Below, in pieces: positions 9,961 to 24,817 of a DNA stretch of 64,000 bases. The position numbers and the translations under genes were made by a program. How positions within the stretch are numbered: the stretch's first letter is position 1; each line of letters opens with the position of its first letter. The notes below the pieces were generated by a model. That model searched no databases. It had not been told where the DNA came from and saw only the letters and a program-made list of their open reading frames with translations. Source of the DNA: Portunus trituberculatus (lineage: Eukaryota; Arthropoda; Malacostraca; Decapoda; Portunidae); the NCBI RefSeq assembly GCF_017591435.1, contig NC_059256.1, positions 216,374-280,373 on the forward strand, given 5' to 3'.

Positions 9961-11570
9961 TTGTGTATCCCGGACGCTCTATCTCGCTCTCCTGTTGGCT
10001 ACCCAACGCAGGCTGACGAAGTCCTTGGCACTGATACCGGCTTCCAAGTTAGGAGTATCGCTACACTACGTGCGATGGAGTCTCTTGCTCCGTTGGTGCC
10101 TCCTGATGTTGCAGAAGCACCTCCTGGCAGTGACCTTGCCCTTGAGGAGCTTCGTAAGGTGGCAACCGAGGACCCCGAGTACGTCCAGCTCCTTCATTTT
10201 GTGAAGAACGGATTCCCTATGGACAGGTACGCCCTCCCCAACGTGCTCCGCCCGTACTGGAAGTTACGGGAGGACCTCTACTGTGATGAGGATCTCGTCC
10301 TGTACGGTGCACGAGTGTTGGTGCCTACAGCCCTACGTCGCCGTGTCTTGGCCCGCCTGCACGACAGCCATCGTGGTGTCGAAGCCACCAAGCGCCGTGC
10401 TAGGCAGGCTGTGTTCTGGCCAGGCGTGGATGCAGACATTGCCAACACTGTTCGAGCATGTGAGCCGTGCCAGATTCTGCAGCCCAGTCAACAGCAAGAA
10501 CCAAGACTCTGTGATGACAACCCAACTCGACCATTCGAGTCCATTTCTGCTGATTACTTCTCAGTTGCAGGAAGGCTTTCTTAGTCATTGCAGATCGTCT
10601 GTCCGGCTGGCCTGTCGTCGTGTCCTGTGGCGCTGATACGACGTCTGCTGCCACCATTCGCCATTTCCGCCGCCTCTTCAGGGACCTGGGTGTTCCTGTA
10701 CGCCTGCGCACGGACGGTGGCCCACAGTTCGCCAGCCGGGAGTTTTCTACGTTCCTCGAGCGCTGGGGAGTCCGTCACGACACATCGACGCCCCATTACC
10801 CACAGTCTAACGGCCATGCCGAGTCTGCAGTGAAGGCCGTGAAGCACTTCATCCAGAAGGTGGCACCGTCTGGCAATATAGACTGTGAGGCGTTCGACAG
10901 GGGTCTCCTGGAGCTTCGGAACACCCCCAACCAGACGGGTCGCTCTCCAGCTCAAGTCCTGTATGGTCGCCCTTTACGCTCTTGCGTCCCCGCACATGCC
11001 AGCGCCTTCCAGAAACAGTGGCAGGCCAGGGACGAGAGTTGCGACCGTCGAGCTGCTGCCCGTCTCCGTGATGCCACAAGTCGCTACGACGCTCACGCTC
11101 GGCCTCTTCCACCCCTGCAGCGAGGTGACGTGGTTCGGATCCAGGACCCGACTACGCAGCGGTGGGACAAGGTTGGCACCATCATGGGCGTTGGCAGGTC
11201 ACGGGATTACCTGCTCAAGATGCCCAGTGGTCGAGTGTGGTGGAGGAACAGGCGCTTCCTCCGCCCTGCTCCACCCCTAAACGCTTCTTCTACGATGGAG
11301 GACGCCACTGCTCCCTTGGCGGCACCTGATACGGTGGTGCCCCGCCACGACTCCAGGAGAAGGCGTCCGCAGCTGCAGTCGCTCGAGTCCCTGTGGACTT
11401 CTGAGCGCAGAATGGGGGGGGAGATGTGGGTTATGTATTGTATTAATGCATATTACGTGTATGTGGCAACACTGTATATTTCTCTGCGCATTCAGCTAGC
11501 GCGTGAGCCTGTGCTCCCGAGTCGCTACTGGCCGCCATTTCCTACCCTTTGTAGCTCTAAGGACAAGTAA
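9961..11570 (+). pseudogene. pol: Pol of Ty3-A: integrase
   Basis: The frame 9961-10584 holds the zinc-binding HHCC region (LHDSH with CEPC about 30 residues on) and the first catalytic Asp (ISADYF). After another -1 change near 10575 the frame 10620-11570 gives LRTDGGPQF and NGHAESAVK, completing the D-D-E core, and then a C-terminal region with a GD-V-R-QDP stretch typical of gypsy integrases. The last frame runs through the polypurine tract and about 146 bases into the 3' LTR before stopping. The C-terminus carries no recognised chromodomain. Confidence 0.9.
11411..11424 (+). promoter_or_regulatory. Polypurine tract of Ty3-A
   Basis: AATGGGGGGGGAGA lies immediately upstream of the 3' LTR, the position of the plus-strand primer in LTR elements. 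It overlaps the end of the integrase reading frame. Confidence 0.85.
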
Positions 11571-11629
11571 AGAATGTCTGCCCCTTACTTAGGCATACAC
11601 GCCCTCCATTATACATCCCGCAACCAACA
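11425..11629 (+). repeat. 3' LTR of Ty3-A
   Basis: A 205-bp repeat, nearly identical to the 5' LTR apart from the missing 19 bases and one substitution (ATTATACATCC against ATTACACATCC). Confidence 0.93.
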
Positions 11630-11634
11630 GATAT
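11630..11634. repeat. Target site duplication of Ty3-A, right
   Basis: GATAT, identical to 5970-5974. Confidence 0.88.
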
Positions 11635-13218
<1,584 letters not shown>

Positions 13219-13617
13219 CTCAACTGGCGGACCTTCTGAGTGTTGCAGTTGGACCTCAGACCCCAGGAAGAGAAAATTCTAGTTAAATAGCATGAAGGTC
13301 CTGGTGAAAGTATCTTGCAAGTTTTTTTTTTGGTCGACTATGACTATATATATTTAGAATAGTTTTCCTATGATATTACATTTTCTGTTATTGCTTTTGC
13401 ATTAACAGAAAATGAGAAAAATCAGCTGGCTTCTGTTGTTTACATACATGGCTGGCGAGGCAAGGGTAAACTTTGACGTGAGATGTTCTGGACAAGTCTG
13501 AATTTATCTTAGGCTTCCTATCAATAGTTGCATTTGTTCAGGAATAATTCAGGAGTACGTTGGTAGCAGGGGCGTATATTCAGGGTGTGCTAGCCTGCTT
13601 AAAATATGGGGTTGGGT

Positions 13618-13676
13618 GTGCTGCTCAACCAGCCAGCGCTCATTGCTGGTTGAGCAGCACAACCAGCCATGGCTGG
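13618..13676. other. Subterminal palindromes in the hAT element
   Basis: GTGCTGCTCAACCAG (13618-13632) is perfectly inverted at 13646-13660 with a 13-nt loop, and CCAGCCATGGCTGG (13663-13676) is a perfect palindrome directly after. They lie about 400 bp inside the left end, where hAT elements can carry transposase-binding repeats; that role is inference. Confidence 0.7.
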
Positions 13677-13900
13677 AAGTTATAAAATACTTTTGGCTCT
13701 CATTATGTGGCACATGTACGTCGATTTTGCGTCGAGAGTTCACAGGCTGCAGGAGGAGCGCGTTTTGCTATGGAGCCCGTAGACAGGTGAAAAAAAAAAT
13801 CAGATGGGACAAATTGAATAATTGGTAACAGATTCAATTCTTCTTACTGACGCACATGATGACCAGTAAACATTAATTACTTCACCCCTTGGGGTGTAGT

Positions 13901-13901
<1 letters not shown>

Positions 13902-13975
<74 letters not shown>
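13902..13975. repeat. (GT)n dinucleotide repeat
   Basis: A pure GT run passing into GTCTGTCTGTCTGCC. It lies upstream of the transposase inside the hAT element. Confidence 0.95.
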
Positions 13976-13976
<1 letters not shown>

Positions 13977-14152
13977 TGTCTGTCTGCCTGTGTGTCCGAA
14001 CTACTGTGAACGGATCAAAACGAACCTTGGTAGACACATTGGGTATGACACGGCAAACACTCAGAATACATTTGACCTCGCCAAGGTCAAAGGTTGTTGT
14101 GATGAACCAACTGGTAAATTTGTAACACGTTTTTTTTTCATTTACAGGAGAC

Positions 14153-16018
14153 ATGGCGTGTTCGAAGAGAAGAAAGGTTGATGATGAAAATCGTTCCTTC
14201 AAGGAAGAATGGATACAACAGTATGCTTTCACTCTTCCTACAACCAGCTCTAAGCCAATTTGCCTTATATGTAGCGAAACCGTTGCCTTAGTGAAGAGCA
14301 GTAATCTTAAACGCCATTATGAAACTAAACACAGTGGATTTGAAAAGATGTATCAGCAAGGAACTGAAGAGAGAAAAAATAAAATAAATAAGCTAAAATC
14401 GCTGTATGAAAGATCAACCATTGTTCTTGCCAGTACCATGACAGCCCAGGAGAGAGCAGTAGAGTGTTCATTGAGGATAGCTTGGATCTTGGGAAAACAC
14501 AAGAAACCCTTCGCTGACGCTGAAGTTGTGAAAGAATGTATGCTGGAAACTGTTGATACATTGTTTGATGGTAGACAGAAGAATGAAATTAAAGATAAAA
14601 TAAAGCAGATTCCATTATCTGATTCCACATCAATGAGGAGAACAGAACTATTGGCTAATGATCTTATGTTGCAACTTGATTTAGGACTGAAAGAAGCACC
14701 GTGTATCTCACTGGCTATTGATGAATCAACAGACAGTACTGACCATGCTCAACTCATGGTTTTTGTTAGATATTATGATGCAAGGAAGAAAGAATTTTGC
14801 CAGGACTTGTTGGGTGTGACTGATCTCAAAGGAAGAACACGAGGAGAGGATATCTATGGAGCTTTGAAAGGCATGTTAGAATCAAGAAATATTGATGTTA
14901 AATCCATATTTTCACTGACTACAGATGGAGCCCCAGCTATGGTTGGGCGAGAGAAGGGACTAGTTGCAAGATTAAAAGAAGATAATGCTGACATGATAAC
15001 TTACCACTGCATAATCCACCAATCAGTACTGTGTGCTAGTCTTGGAGATGAATATAGAGAAGTCATGGAGACTATCATGAAGCTAGTAAACTTCCTTCGA
15101 TCTACATCGGCACTCCAACATCGTCTACTCAGAACCTTTCTTACCGAGGTCAATGCAAGCCATGATGATTTACTAGTGCACAACAATGTGAGATGGCTAA
15201 GTAAGGGAAGAGTTTTGGAGCGATTTTGGGCAATTAGGAAGGAGTTACAGACTTTCCTCGAAAGTCAAAACAGTGTGAAGGCAAATGCATTTTCTGATTT
15301 TTTGAAAGATGACAAGAAAATGGAAACTGTTGGATTTTTGACAGACATGATGTCACATCTGAATGATCTTAATGTCAAACTTCAAGGGGAAAAACACACC
15401 ATCTTCAATTTGATCTCAGTAATTCGTGCTTTCCAGAAAAAATTGGATCTTTTCAAAACTGATATTCAAAGCCAACTTTTGCATTTTCCCAGACTTTTGG
15501 AGCAACGTAATGATGAAACAGGTACTAACCATGTTCAATTTATTGAGAACCTAATCAATAATTTCAAGGTGCGCTTTGATGACTTTGTTCTTGGAAATCA
15601 GTTGCTGCTGTTCATTCAAAACCCTTTTCTAGTGACAGATATAACAGAATTTTCAGACGAAGCAAAACTCGCCTGCAAATGGGTAGATGCTGCAAAAATC
15701 CAACTGGAAATCATTGACTTTCAAGAGAATGTAGAGCTGAAACAAATACTCTGTGATTGTTCACCAGAAACATTTTGGTCAAAGGAAGGATCCTGCTAAT
15801 TTCCTACTCTTCATAGACTAGCAGTGCAAATTCTCACAATGTTTGGCTCCACTTACTCCTGTGAGTCTGCTTTCTCTACCATGAACTTTGTGAAGAACAA
15901 GTTTCGCTCATGCATGACCAGTGAACACCTCCACCACTGTATTCGACTGGCTGTCACCAAATTAGTACCGAGATTCAGCGAGTTGATAAGGAACAAGAAG
16001 TGTAATTTTTCTCACTAA
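14153..16018 (+). pseudogene. hAT transposase, one in-frame stop
   Basis: The frame starts MACSKRRKVDDENR and has a BED-like zinc finger at residues 37-60 (C37, C40, H55, H60). An RNase H-like core follows with AIDESTDSTDH (about residue 188), TTDGAPAMVG (about 260) and CIIHQ, as in the ZBED5/SCAND3/GTF2IRD2-like group of hAT proteins. At 15797-15799 a TAA interrupts the frame; past it, the same frame stays open to 16018 and encodes the C-terminal hAT dimerisation domain (FGSTYSCESAFSTMNFVKNK). The protein would be about 620 residues without the stop, a usual family length. Transposase cuts and pastes the element. With the dimerisation domain cut off, the copy is probably inactive. Confidence 0.92.
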
Positions 16019-16183
16019 GCTTAATTGAGAAAACGACTTTTAAAATGACAAAAAATCAACACAACAGCTTTGAAATCCTTGCTGTAGTGTTGATTTTTTT
16101 TCATTTCTAAGTTCTTAATTTCATTTTCAAAAAGTCTTGAGAGGTTTCTAAAAGTTTTGAGATTTTTTTTGAGAGGTCATAGT

Positions 16184-16332
16184 TCTTGCCAATAACATGA
16201 CAGCCCAGGAGAGAGCAGTGGAGTGTTCACTGAGGATAACTTTTATCTATATCACGATGCAAGCAAGAAAGAATCTTGCCAGGACTTGTTGGGTGTGACT
16301 GATAAGGAAGAACACGGGGAGAGGAATTTGTA
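16184..16332 (+). pseudogene. Scrambled repeat of transposase coding sequence
   Basis: Two short segments downstream of the gene closely match separate parts of it: 16185-16245 matches about 14424-14485, and 16250-16328 matches about 14768-14852. The roughly 285 bases between them in the gene are absent. It has no open frame. Confidence 0.8.
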
Positions 16333-16357
16333 AATTTTTATTTTTTTTTCTAAGAGG

Positions 16358-16650
16358 GAAAGTTATGAGTGAGTGAGTGATTTGAAGGAAGGCACCACAA
16401 CAGTCAATGTCTTTTTTTCAGGGAAGTTATGAATGAGTGAGTGAGTGAGTGAGTGATTTGAAGGAAGGCGCCACAACAGCCAATGTCTTTTTTTTCGAGG
16501 AAAATTATGAATGAGTGAGTGAGTGAGTGATTTGAAGGAAGGCGCCGCAACTGCCAATGTCTTTTTTTCCAGGAAAGTTATGAATGAGTGAGTGATTTGA
16601 AGGAAGGCGCCACAACAGCCAGGGTCTTTTTTTCAGGGAAAATTATGAGA
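16358..16650. repeat. Minisatellite with nested (GAGT)n
   Basis: Four to five units of about 65-80 bp, each reading (A)TTATGAATGAGTGAG, then TGATTTGAAGGAAGGCG, CCACAAC and a T run. Unit length varies mainly through the number of GAGT tetramers. The spacing is too irregular and the units too degenerate for a CRISPR array. Confidence 0.88.
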
Positions 16651-16752
16651 TTGTTTTCTTTTTTATATTTCATGTAATAAAAATTTTCGGACCTATGCGT
16701 ACATTGGAGCTTGTCTAACTGGACCTTTGCTTATAATAGTTGAGTAGCCCTG

Positions 16753-17482
<730 letters not shown>

Positions 17483-18535
17483 AGAATGTGTTAAGGATGT
17501 CCCCTTTATTTTTAACAATGAGTTGTACAAACAAACAGACGGAGTGGCTATGAGTTCTCCTTTAGGTCCCATTTTTGCTAACATATTTTTATGTCATCAT
17601 GAAAAGATTTGGCTCAAGAATTGTCCTTCCAGTTTCAAACCCTTATTGTATCACAGATATGTTGATGACACCTTCATTGTGTTTCACAGTGAAGATCAGG
17701 CACAGTTGTTTTTTGACTACCTTAATGTTCAACATACTAATATAAAATTCACTATGGACAAAGAAAATGAAGGTACAATCTCTTTTTTAGATTTATTCAT
17801 AAAAAGACAAGATAACTCATTATTGTTCTCCATCTATCGCAAGCCAACCTTCTCAGGCTTAGGCACTAGTTTCTTCAGTTACTGTAATATAAAGTATAAA
17901 CTTAATGCGGTCCGAACTTTGCTTCACAGAGCCTATGAACTGTCATCAACATACACCCTATTTCATGATGAAGTTGTATTTCTAAAGAATTATTTCAAAG
18001 ACAATGGATACCATACCTACCTTTTTGACAAAATTGTAAACAAATTTCTCAATAGTATATACCAACCCAAGTCTAATGTACCTAATGTCAACAAAGAAAA
18101 AGTATTTCTTAAATTACCTTATCTAGGATCTGTCTCACGAAACATTGAAGAAACACTAGTCAAACCTCTTACGAAATACTATCCACAAATAAACTTCCAA
18201 CTAGTCCATAATAACACCTTCAAGATAAACAGTTATTTTAAATTTAAAGACGTTGTTCCGACAACCCTTCGCTCGTCGATCATTTACTGCTTCACTTGCC
18301 CAAGCTGCCAGGCTGGGTACCTTGGAAGCTCCACTCGAGCTTTCAGGGTTCGTGTCGCCGAGCATATGGGCCAGTCAAGCAGAACGAGTCGTCCACTACA
18401 CAACCCTCCCCACTCCTCCATAAGGGAACACTCCCTTAAATGTAAGGTACAAATAACATTTGATCATTTTAAAATTATTGATTCATGTAGCAGAAGTGAC
18501 TTAAGAATATTAGAATCTATGTATATTAAAACCAA

Positions 18536-18786
18536 TAAGCCTGCTTTAAATAATATGTTGTCTGCTACACCACTTAACATTCTATAAAAAATTTTTCCAT
18601 ACTTTACATTTTTAGCCCTTTTTTTTTTTTTTTTTTTTATGTTTAACTTTTTAACATTTAATGTGTTTTATAAACTTATGGTTTTTTTTTTCTCCAATTA
18701 TAGAACCACTGATGATGACTTAAGAAAAAGTCGAAACGTTTGGAATAAACATGATGTTCGTTACCTCACTCGTTGTATTGTTTCTC
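18536..18786 (+). repeat. Inverted arm of Penelope-like element, right
   Basis: Sense-oriented end of the ORF and 3' region, matching the left arm in reverse complement. It contains T/A homopolymers at about 18619-18639 and 18681-18691. Confidence 0.92.
18709..18745 (+). other. Hammerhead-ribozyme-like core
   Basis: CTGATGA (18709-18715), a short stem GACTT/AAGTC with loop AAGAAA, then GAAAC (18733-18737) and a weak GTTT/AAAC stem follow in the order of a hammerhead core. Hammerhead motifs are known in Penelope-like elements. There is an extra T before stem II, and the residue at the expected cleavage position appears to be G, which is non-canonical. The inverted copy lies at 17280-17308. 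Confidence 0.45.
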
Positions 18787-18824
18787 CTGAATCTACGGTT
18801 CCCTAAGACCACACCTACATCTGA

Positions 18825-21404
<2,580 letters not shown>

Positions 21405-21722
21405 TGTATGATAGCAGCGTGAAAGAGAAGAGTGAATGATTGTTCGGTTACCTTGTTTCACGTGTGAATGATGGATGCCCTTTGCCTGTAGAGAGGTAAT
21501 GATTGTCTGCCTTTTCTCGGGCTGTATACGTGGCGTGAATGAAAGGTTACTTGGTTTAGGAAAACTTGAGCACGGCCAGTGTGCCTCCACCACGCACAGC
21601 TCCCTGTACTCGCACCTACTGCACCTTGTTGTCTAGCAAGAGTATACACGTTGCTCGTTGCCATTGTGTTTCCTTGTTCCTCGGCGATGATGGTGTCAAC
21701 ACTTACATCTACGTACCAAACA
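21405..21722 (+). repeat. 5' LTR of Ty3-B
   Basis: 318 bp. It has extra bases relative to the 3' LTR at about 21471-21475 and 21530-21540. Confidence 0.92.
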
Positions 21723-21740
21723 TGGCGCAGTGAGTAGGAT
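21723..21740 (+). promoter_or_regulatory. Primer binding site of Ty3-B
   Basis: TGGCGCAGTGA follows the LTR directly and is identical to the first 11 bases of the Ty3-A primer site. The tRNA was not identified. Confidence 0.75.
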
Positions 21741-21828
21741 CGCCGAGTGAAGGATTGTGGAACCTAAAAGTGACTGACAGTGACGCTGTATTGTGTGCGC
21801 ATTTGTTTGCTGTTCTCACGCCGAGAAG

Positions 21829-22737
21829 ATGGAGCAGGAATTAGAACGGCTGACCACCCTTCTTGCGACGCAAATGGAGCTGACACAGCAACAAGAAGCA
21901 CAGCAGCGGGAGCGGGATGAGGCACACCAACAGGAAATGCGCGCCCTGTTATCGGGGTTAACTGGTGTTCCGCCCTCTCACAGTACACGAGACGGTGAAC
22001 CAGTGCAGAAAACTAAGCTGCATAACAGTGTGGTGACTCCTCCTTACCTCACATGGTCTGCTTCGCTGAGGGAGTTTGATGCGTGGCGGCACAAATTTGA
22101 AGGGTACGCTCGCCTGGCTAACATAACTACCCTCAAGCCCTCCGAGCAGCAAATTGCTTTACGTTCGCTTGTTGATGAGGAATGGACTCGCGCACTGAGG
22201 TATGGCCTGGACGTACAGCAAGATGCAGACTTGAAGACTGTTCTCGACGCTATGGAAGTGCATCTCAGGAATAGACGTAACGTTATACTGGATCGTCGAG
22301 AGTTCTACTTGAGAAGACAGGAAAGTGGTGAAAATTTTGACGAGTTTCTGTGCGCCATCAAGGAAATTGCTGCATTTTGTGGTTTCTGTGAGGAATGTAT
22401 GGATAACAGACTACGTGACCGAATAGTTGTGGGTACAAGTGATGAGGTAGCATTACAACGTATGTTGGAAGAAAAAGACTTGTCTCTACAGAAAGCCATA
22501 GACATATGTCGGTCAACCGAAAATGCGGCGAAGAATAGTGCTGTGATTCGAGGATGTAGTGTGGGAGAGTATCGCAGTACAAGAAGAATGCGCGGTACGG
22601 ACGCCCAGTTTCGGCGAATAGTGCAAGGCCTTCACGAGACTGTGACGAACTGTGTCATAAGTGTGGCAGAGGAACGCACACGGGTGACCAAAAGTGCAAA
22701 GCGGCTAATGTGGCTTGTAATAATTGCGGTAGAATAG
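21829..22737 (+). pseudogene. gag: Gag of Ty3-B
   Basis: The ATG at 21829 (MEQELERLTTLLATQ) is preferred over the upstream one at 21793, because the coiled-coil Gln/Glu-rich N-terminus begins there. A retrotransposon gag region follows, with FDAWRHKFEGYARLANI and FLCAIKEIAAFCGFC. The frame changes by -1 near 22620, inside the nucleocapsid: one zinc knuckle (CHKC-H-C) and a second (CNNCGRIGHFAVVC) are read in the pol frame. Because the break falls before the knuckles, it is more likely damage than programmed frameshifting. Gag would build the particle and bind RNA. Confidence 0.85.
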
Positions 22738-24773
22738 GGCACTTCGCGGTTGTTTGTAAAGCTCGTTCCCGCACACCAGCGACTCGGCGCAAAGCGGCGC
22801 CACCACAGGACACCGGCACTCGTCACCGTAAACTCCATCGGGTCATTGCAGACGTCTACCAAGGTAAAGGAAGTTCACGACAGACTCCTCGGGTCAAGAT
22901 TGTAACCACTCATCCTGGCGGACAAGGACGTATTTCCTGGACTCCTGACTCTGGCGCCGAGGCCACAGTCATGGGTTGGGACGTCGCCAAGGCTGCTGGG
23001 ATCAAGCAGGCTTTGCTTGAAGCAGTGACGGGCGAAGTTTTATACGGCGCCGGCCAACAACAACTCGCTTGTTTGGGTAAGTTCACCTCTAATTTGGAAT
23101 TAGGTGACAGGAAAACCTCCACAGAAGTGATTGTTGTTGACAAGCTGAAAGGGGCACTACTGAGTTGGTACGACTCAATAGCTTTAGGATTGTTACCACC
23201 TAACTTTCCTACTCAGATTCGAGCAGTTGAACACGGTACATGTCGTTCACATCAGCAGGAGTGTGTTACAGCAGCAGACCCACTACCCCAGTGGAGACAT
23301 AACTACGAGCCTTCAGCGACGGAAAGAGCACAACATGCCGCAGCCATTATCCATGCTTTCCCGCAAGTTTTCGGTGCTTCACAGACCTTGAGGGAGATGG
23401 ATGGAGACGCTATGCGTATTCAGCTGACTGAGGACGCTCGACCCTTCGCTGTGACTGCTGCCCGGACCATTCCGTTCAGCTGGAGAGATGATATCAAGAC
23501 CCAGCTTGATGAACTTCTGGACCTGGACATTATTGTTAAGGTAAATCACCCTACAGATTGGTGTCATCCAATTGTACCTGTGCGAAAGAAATCAGGCGGA
23601 GTGAGATTATGTGTAGACTTCACAAGACTTAACAAGTATGTTCGCAGGCCAGCCTACCCTATACCATCCCCGCATGACGTCATTGCTTCGATGGGGACTG
23701 GATCGAGATGGTTCACTACGTGTGACGCAAAGATGGGTTACCACCAAATCAAGATAGCCGAGGCGGACCAAGATCTCACGACCTTTCTCACTCCGTGGGG
23801 ACGCTTTAAGTTTAAGCGTGCACCCATGGGTTTGGTCTCGTCAGGCGACGAATATAATCGGCGCGGTGATGCAGCCCTGGGTGACATACCACAGACGATC
23901 AAGATAGTTGACGACATTCTGGCGTATGATGGTTCATATAAACAACATCTGGCGCATGTAATTGACATTGTTCAGCGCTGTGATAAAGCTGGAATAACTC
24001 TGAACAAACATAAGTTCAACTTTGCCCAGCCGCGTGTTGACTACTGTGGCTACTCTGTGTCACGCAGTGGGTATACTGTGGACGAGAAAAAAGTAGCTGC
24101 CATTGCCAACTTTCCCCGCCCACAAAACATTACCGATCTGAGATCATTCCTTGGTTTGTCTAACCAGTTAGGAAACTTTACTTCCAGCCTCGCCAAAGCT
24201 GCCCAACCGCTACGAGATCTGCTGAGGCCGCGTAATGTTTGGTGCTGGACTTCACAGCATGACATCGCGTTTGAGGAGGTGAAGGAGTTGCTGATGGCAC
24301 CGCCCGTGCTCTCTCATTTCGACGCGTTACTCCCCACCATGCTGCAGACTGATGCATCCAAGACACAGGGAATGGGCTTCGCATTACTACAACTGCACGG
24401 TAAAGACTGGAAGCTGGTTCAATGTGGTTCACGGTTCTTATCAGATGTGGAAACACGGTATGCAGTGATAGAAATTGAGATGGCAGCCGTCCTATGGGCT
24501 GTAAGAAAATGTGGAGCTTTTTTGAAGGGTTTACCTCATTTCAGCATTGTTGTTGACCATCGACCTTTGGTACCTATTTTAAACTCAAAACTTCTCGGTG
24601 AGATAGAAAACCCTAGGTTGCAACGCATGCGTGAGAAATTAACAGCATACACCTTTACCACCAGTTGGCAGAAAGGCAAAGAACATAATATTCCTGATGC
24701 ACTTTCCCCGTACAGGCACCTAACGAGGAGGATAAGGCTGCAAGTGATGACGAGGACCTGCTGCACGCTTTAG
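22710..24773 (+). CDS. pol: Pol of Ty3-B: protease, RT and RNase H
   Basis: The 687-codon frame starts with the last zinc knuckle, then protease (TPDSGAEATVMG, about residues 72-84), then RT with WCHPIVPVRKKSGGVRLCVDF, RAPMGL and the catalytic VDDIL. RNase H follows (LQTDAS, VIEIEMAAV, VVDHRPLVP). This long stretch is unbroken, unlike the same region in Ty3-A. It ends by frame change near 24700, after the RNase H/connection phrase NIPDALS. The enzyme set would convert element RNA to DNA. Confidence 0.92.
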   Translation: MACNNCGRIGHFAVVCKARSRTPATRRKAAPPQDTGTRHRKLHRVIADVYQGKGSSRQTPRVKIVTTHPGGQGRISWTPDSGAEATVMGWDVAKAAGIKQALLEAVTGEVLYGAGQQQLACLGKFTSNLELGDRKTSTEVIVVDKLKGALLSWYDSIALGLLPPNFPTQIRAVEHGTCRSHQQECVTAADPLPQWRHNYEPSATERAQHAAAIIHAFPQVFGASQTLREMDGDAMRIQLTEDARPFAVTAARTIPFSWRDDIKTQLDELLDLDIIVKVNHPTDWCHPIVPVRKKSGGVRLCVDFTRLNKYVRRPAYPIPSPHDVIASMGTGSRWFTTCDAKMGYHQIKIAEADQDLTTFLTPWGRFKFKRAPMGLVSSGDEYNRRGDAALGDIPQTIKIVDDILAYDGSYKQHLAHVIDIVQRCDKAGITLNKHKFNFAQPRVDYCGYSVSRSGYTVDEKKVAAIANFPRPQNITDLRSFLGLSNQLGNFTSSLAKAAQPLRDLLRPRNVWCWTSQHDIAFEEVKELLMAPPVLSHFDALLPTMLQTDASKTQGMGFALLQLHGKDWKLVQCGSRFLSDVETRYAVIEIEMAAVLWAVRKCGAFLKGLPHFSIVVDHRPLVPILNSKLLGEIENPRLQRMREKLTAYTFTTSWQKGKEHNIPDALSPYRHLTRRIRLQVMTRTCCTL

Positions 24774-24817
24774 TCATCGCCTCTGTCAATGCTGTTACGC
24801 AGGAAGGAACCAGCCTC

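Larger units (their letters stand above)
5975..11629 (+). mobile_element. Ty3/gypsy LTR retrotransposon Ty3-A
   Basis: The 5.66-kb element has TG...CA LTRs, a primer binding site, gag with zinc knuckles, a pol in the order protease, RT, RNase H, integrase, a G-rich polypurine tract and GATAT target duplications. That domain order defines Ty3/gypsy. No envelope frame is present. The LTRs differ by one substitution and a 19-bp indel, implying recent insertion, yet pol is broken by several one-base frame changes. Its base composition (GC-rich) contrasts sharply with the AT-rich surroundings. Its primer site shares 11 bases with Ty3-B at 21.4 kb, so the two are probably related lineages. Confidence 0.93.

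Noticed and set aside
5975..11629. Endogenous retrovirus with an envelope gene
   Set aside because: No frame follows integrase before the 3' LTR, and no signal peptide or transmembrane segment was seen. It is an ordinary Ty3/gypsy element.
16358..16650. Possible CRISPR-like array
   Set aside because: Units are contiguous, vary in length through GAGT number and have no unique spacers. This is a minisatellite in a eukaryotic transposon.
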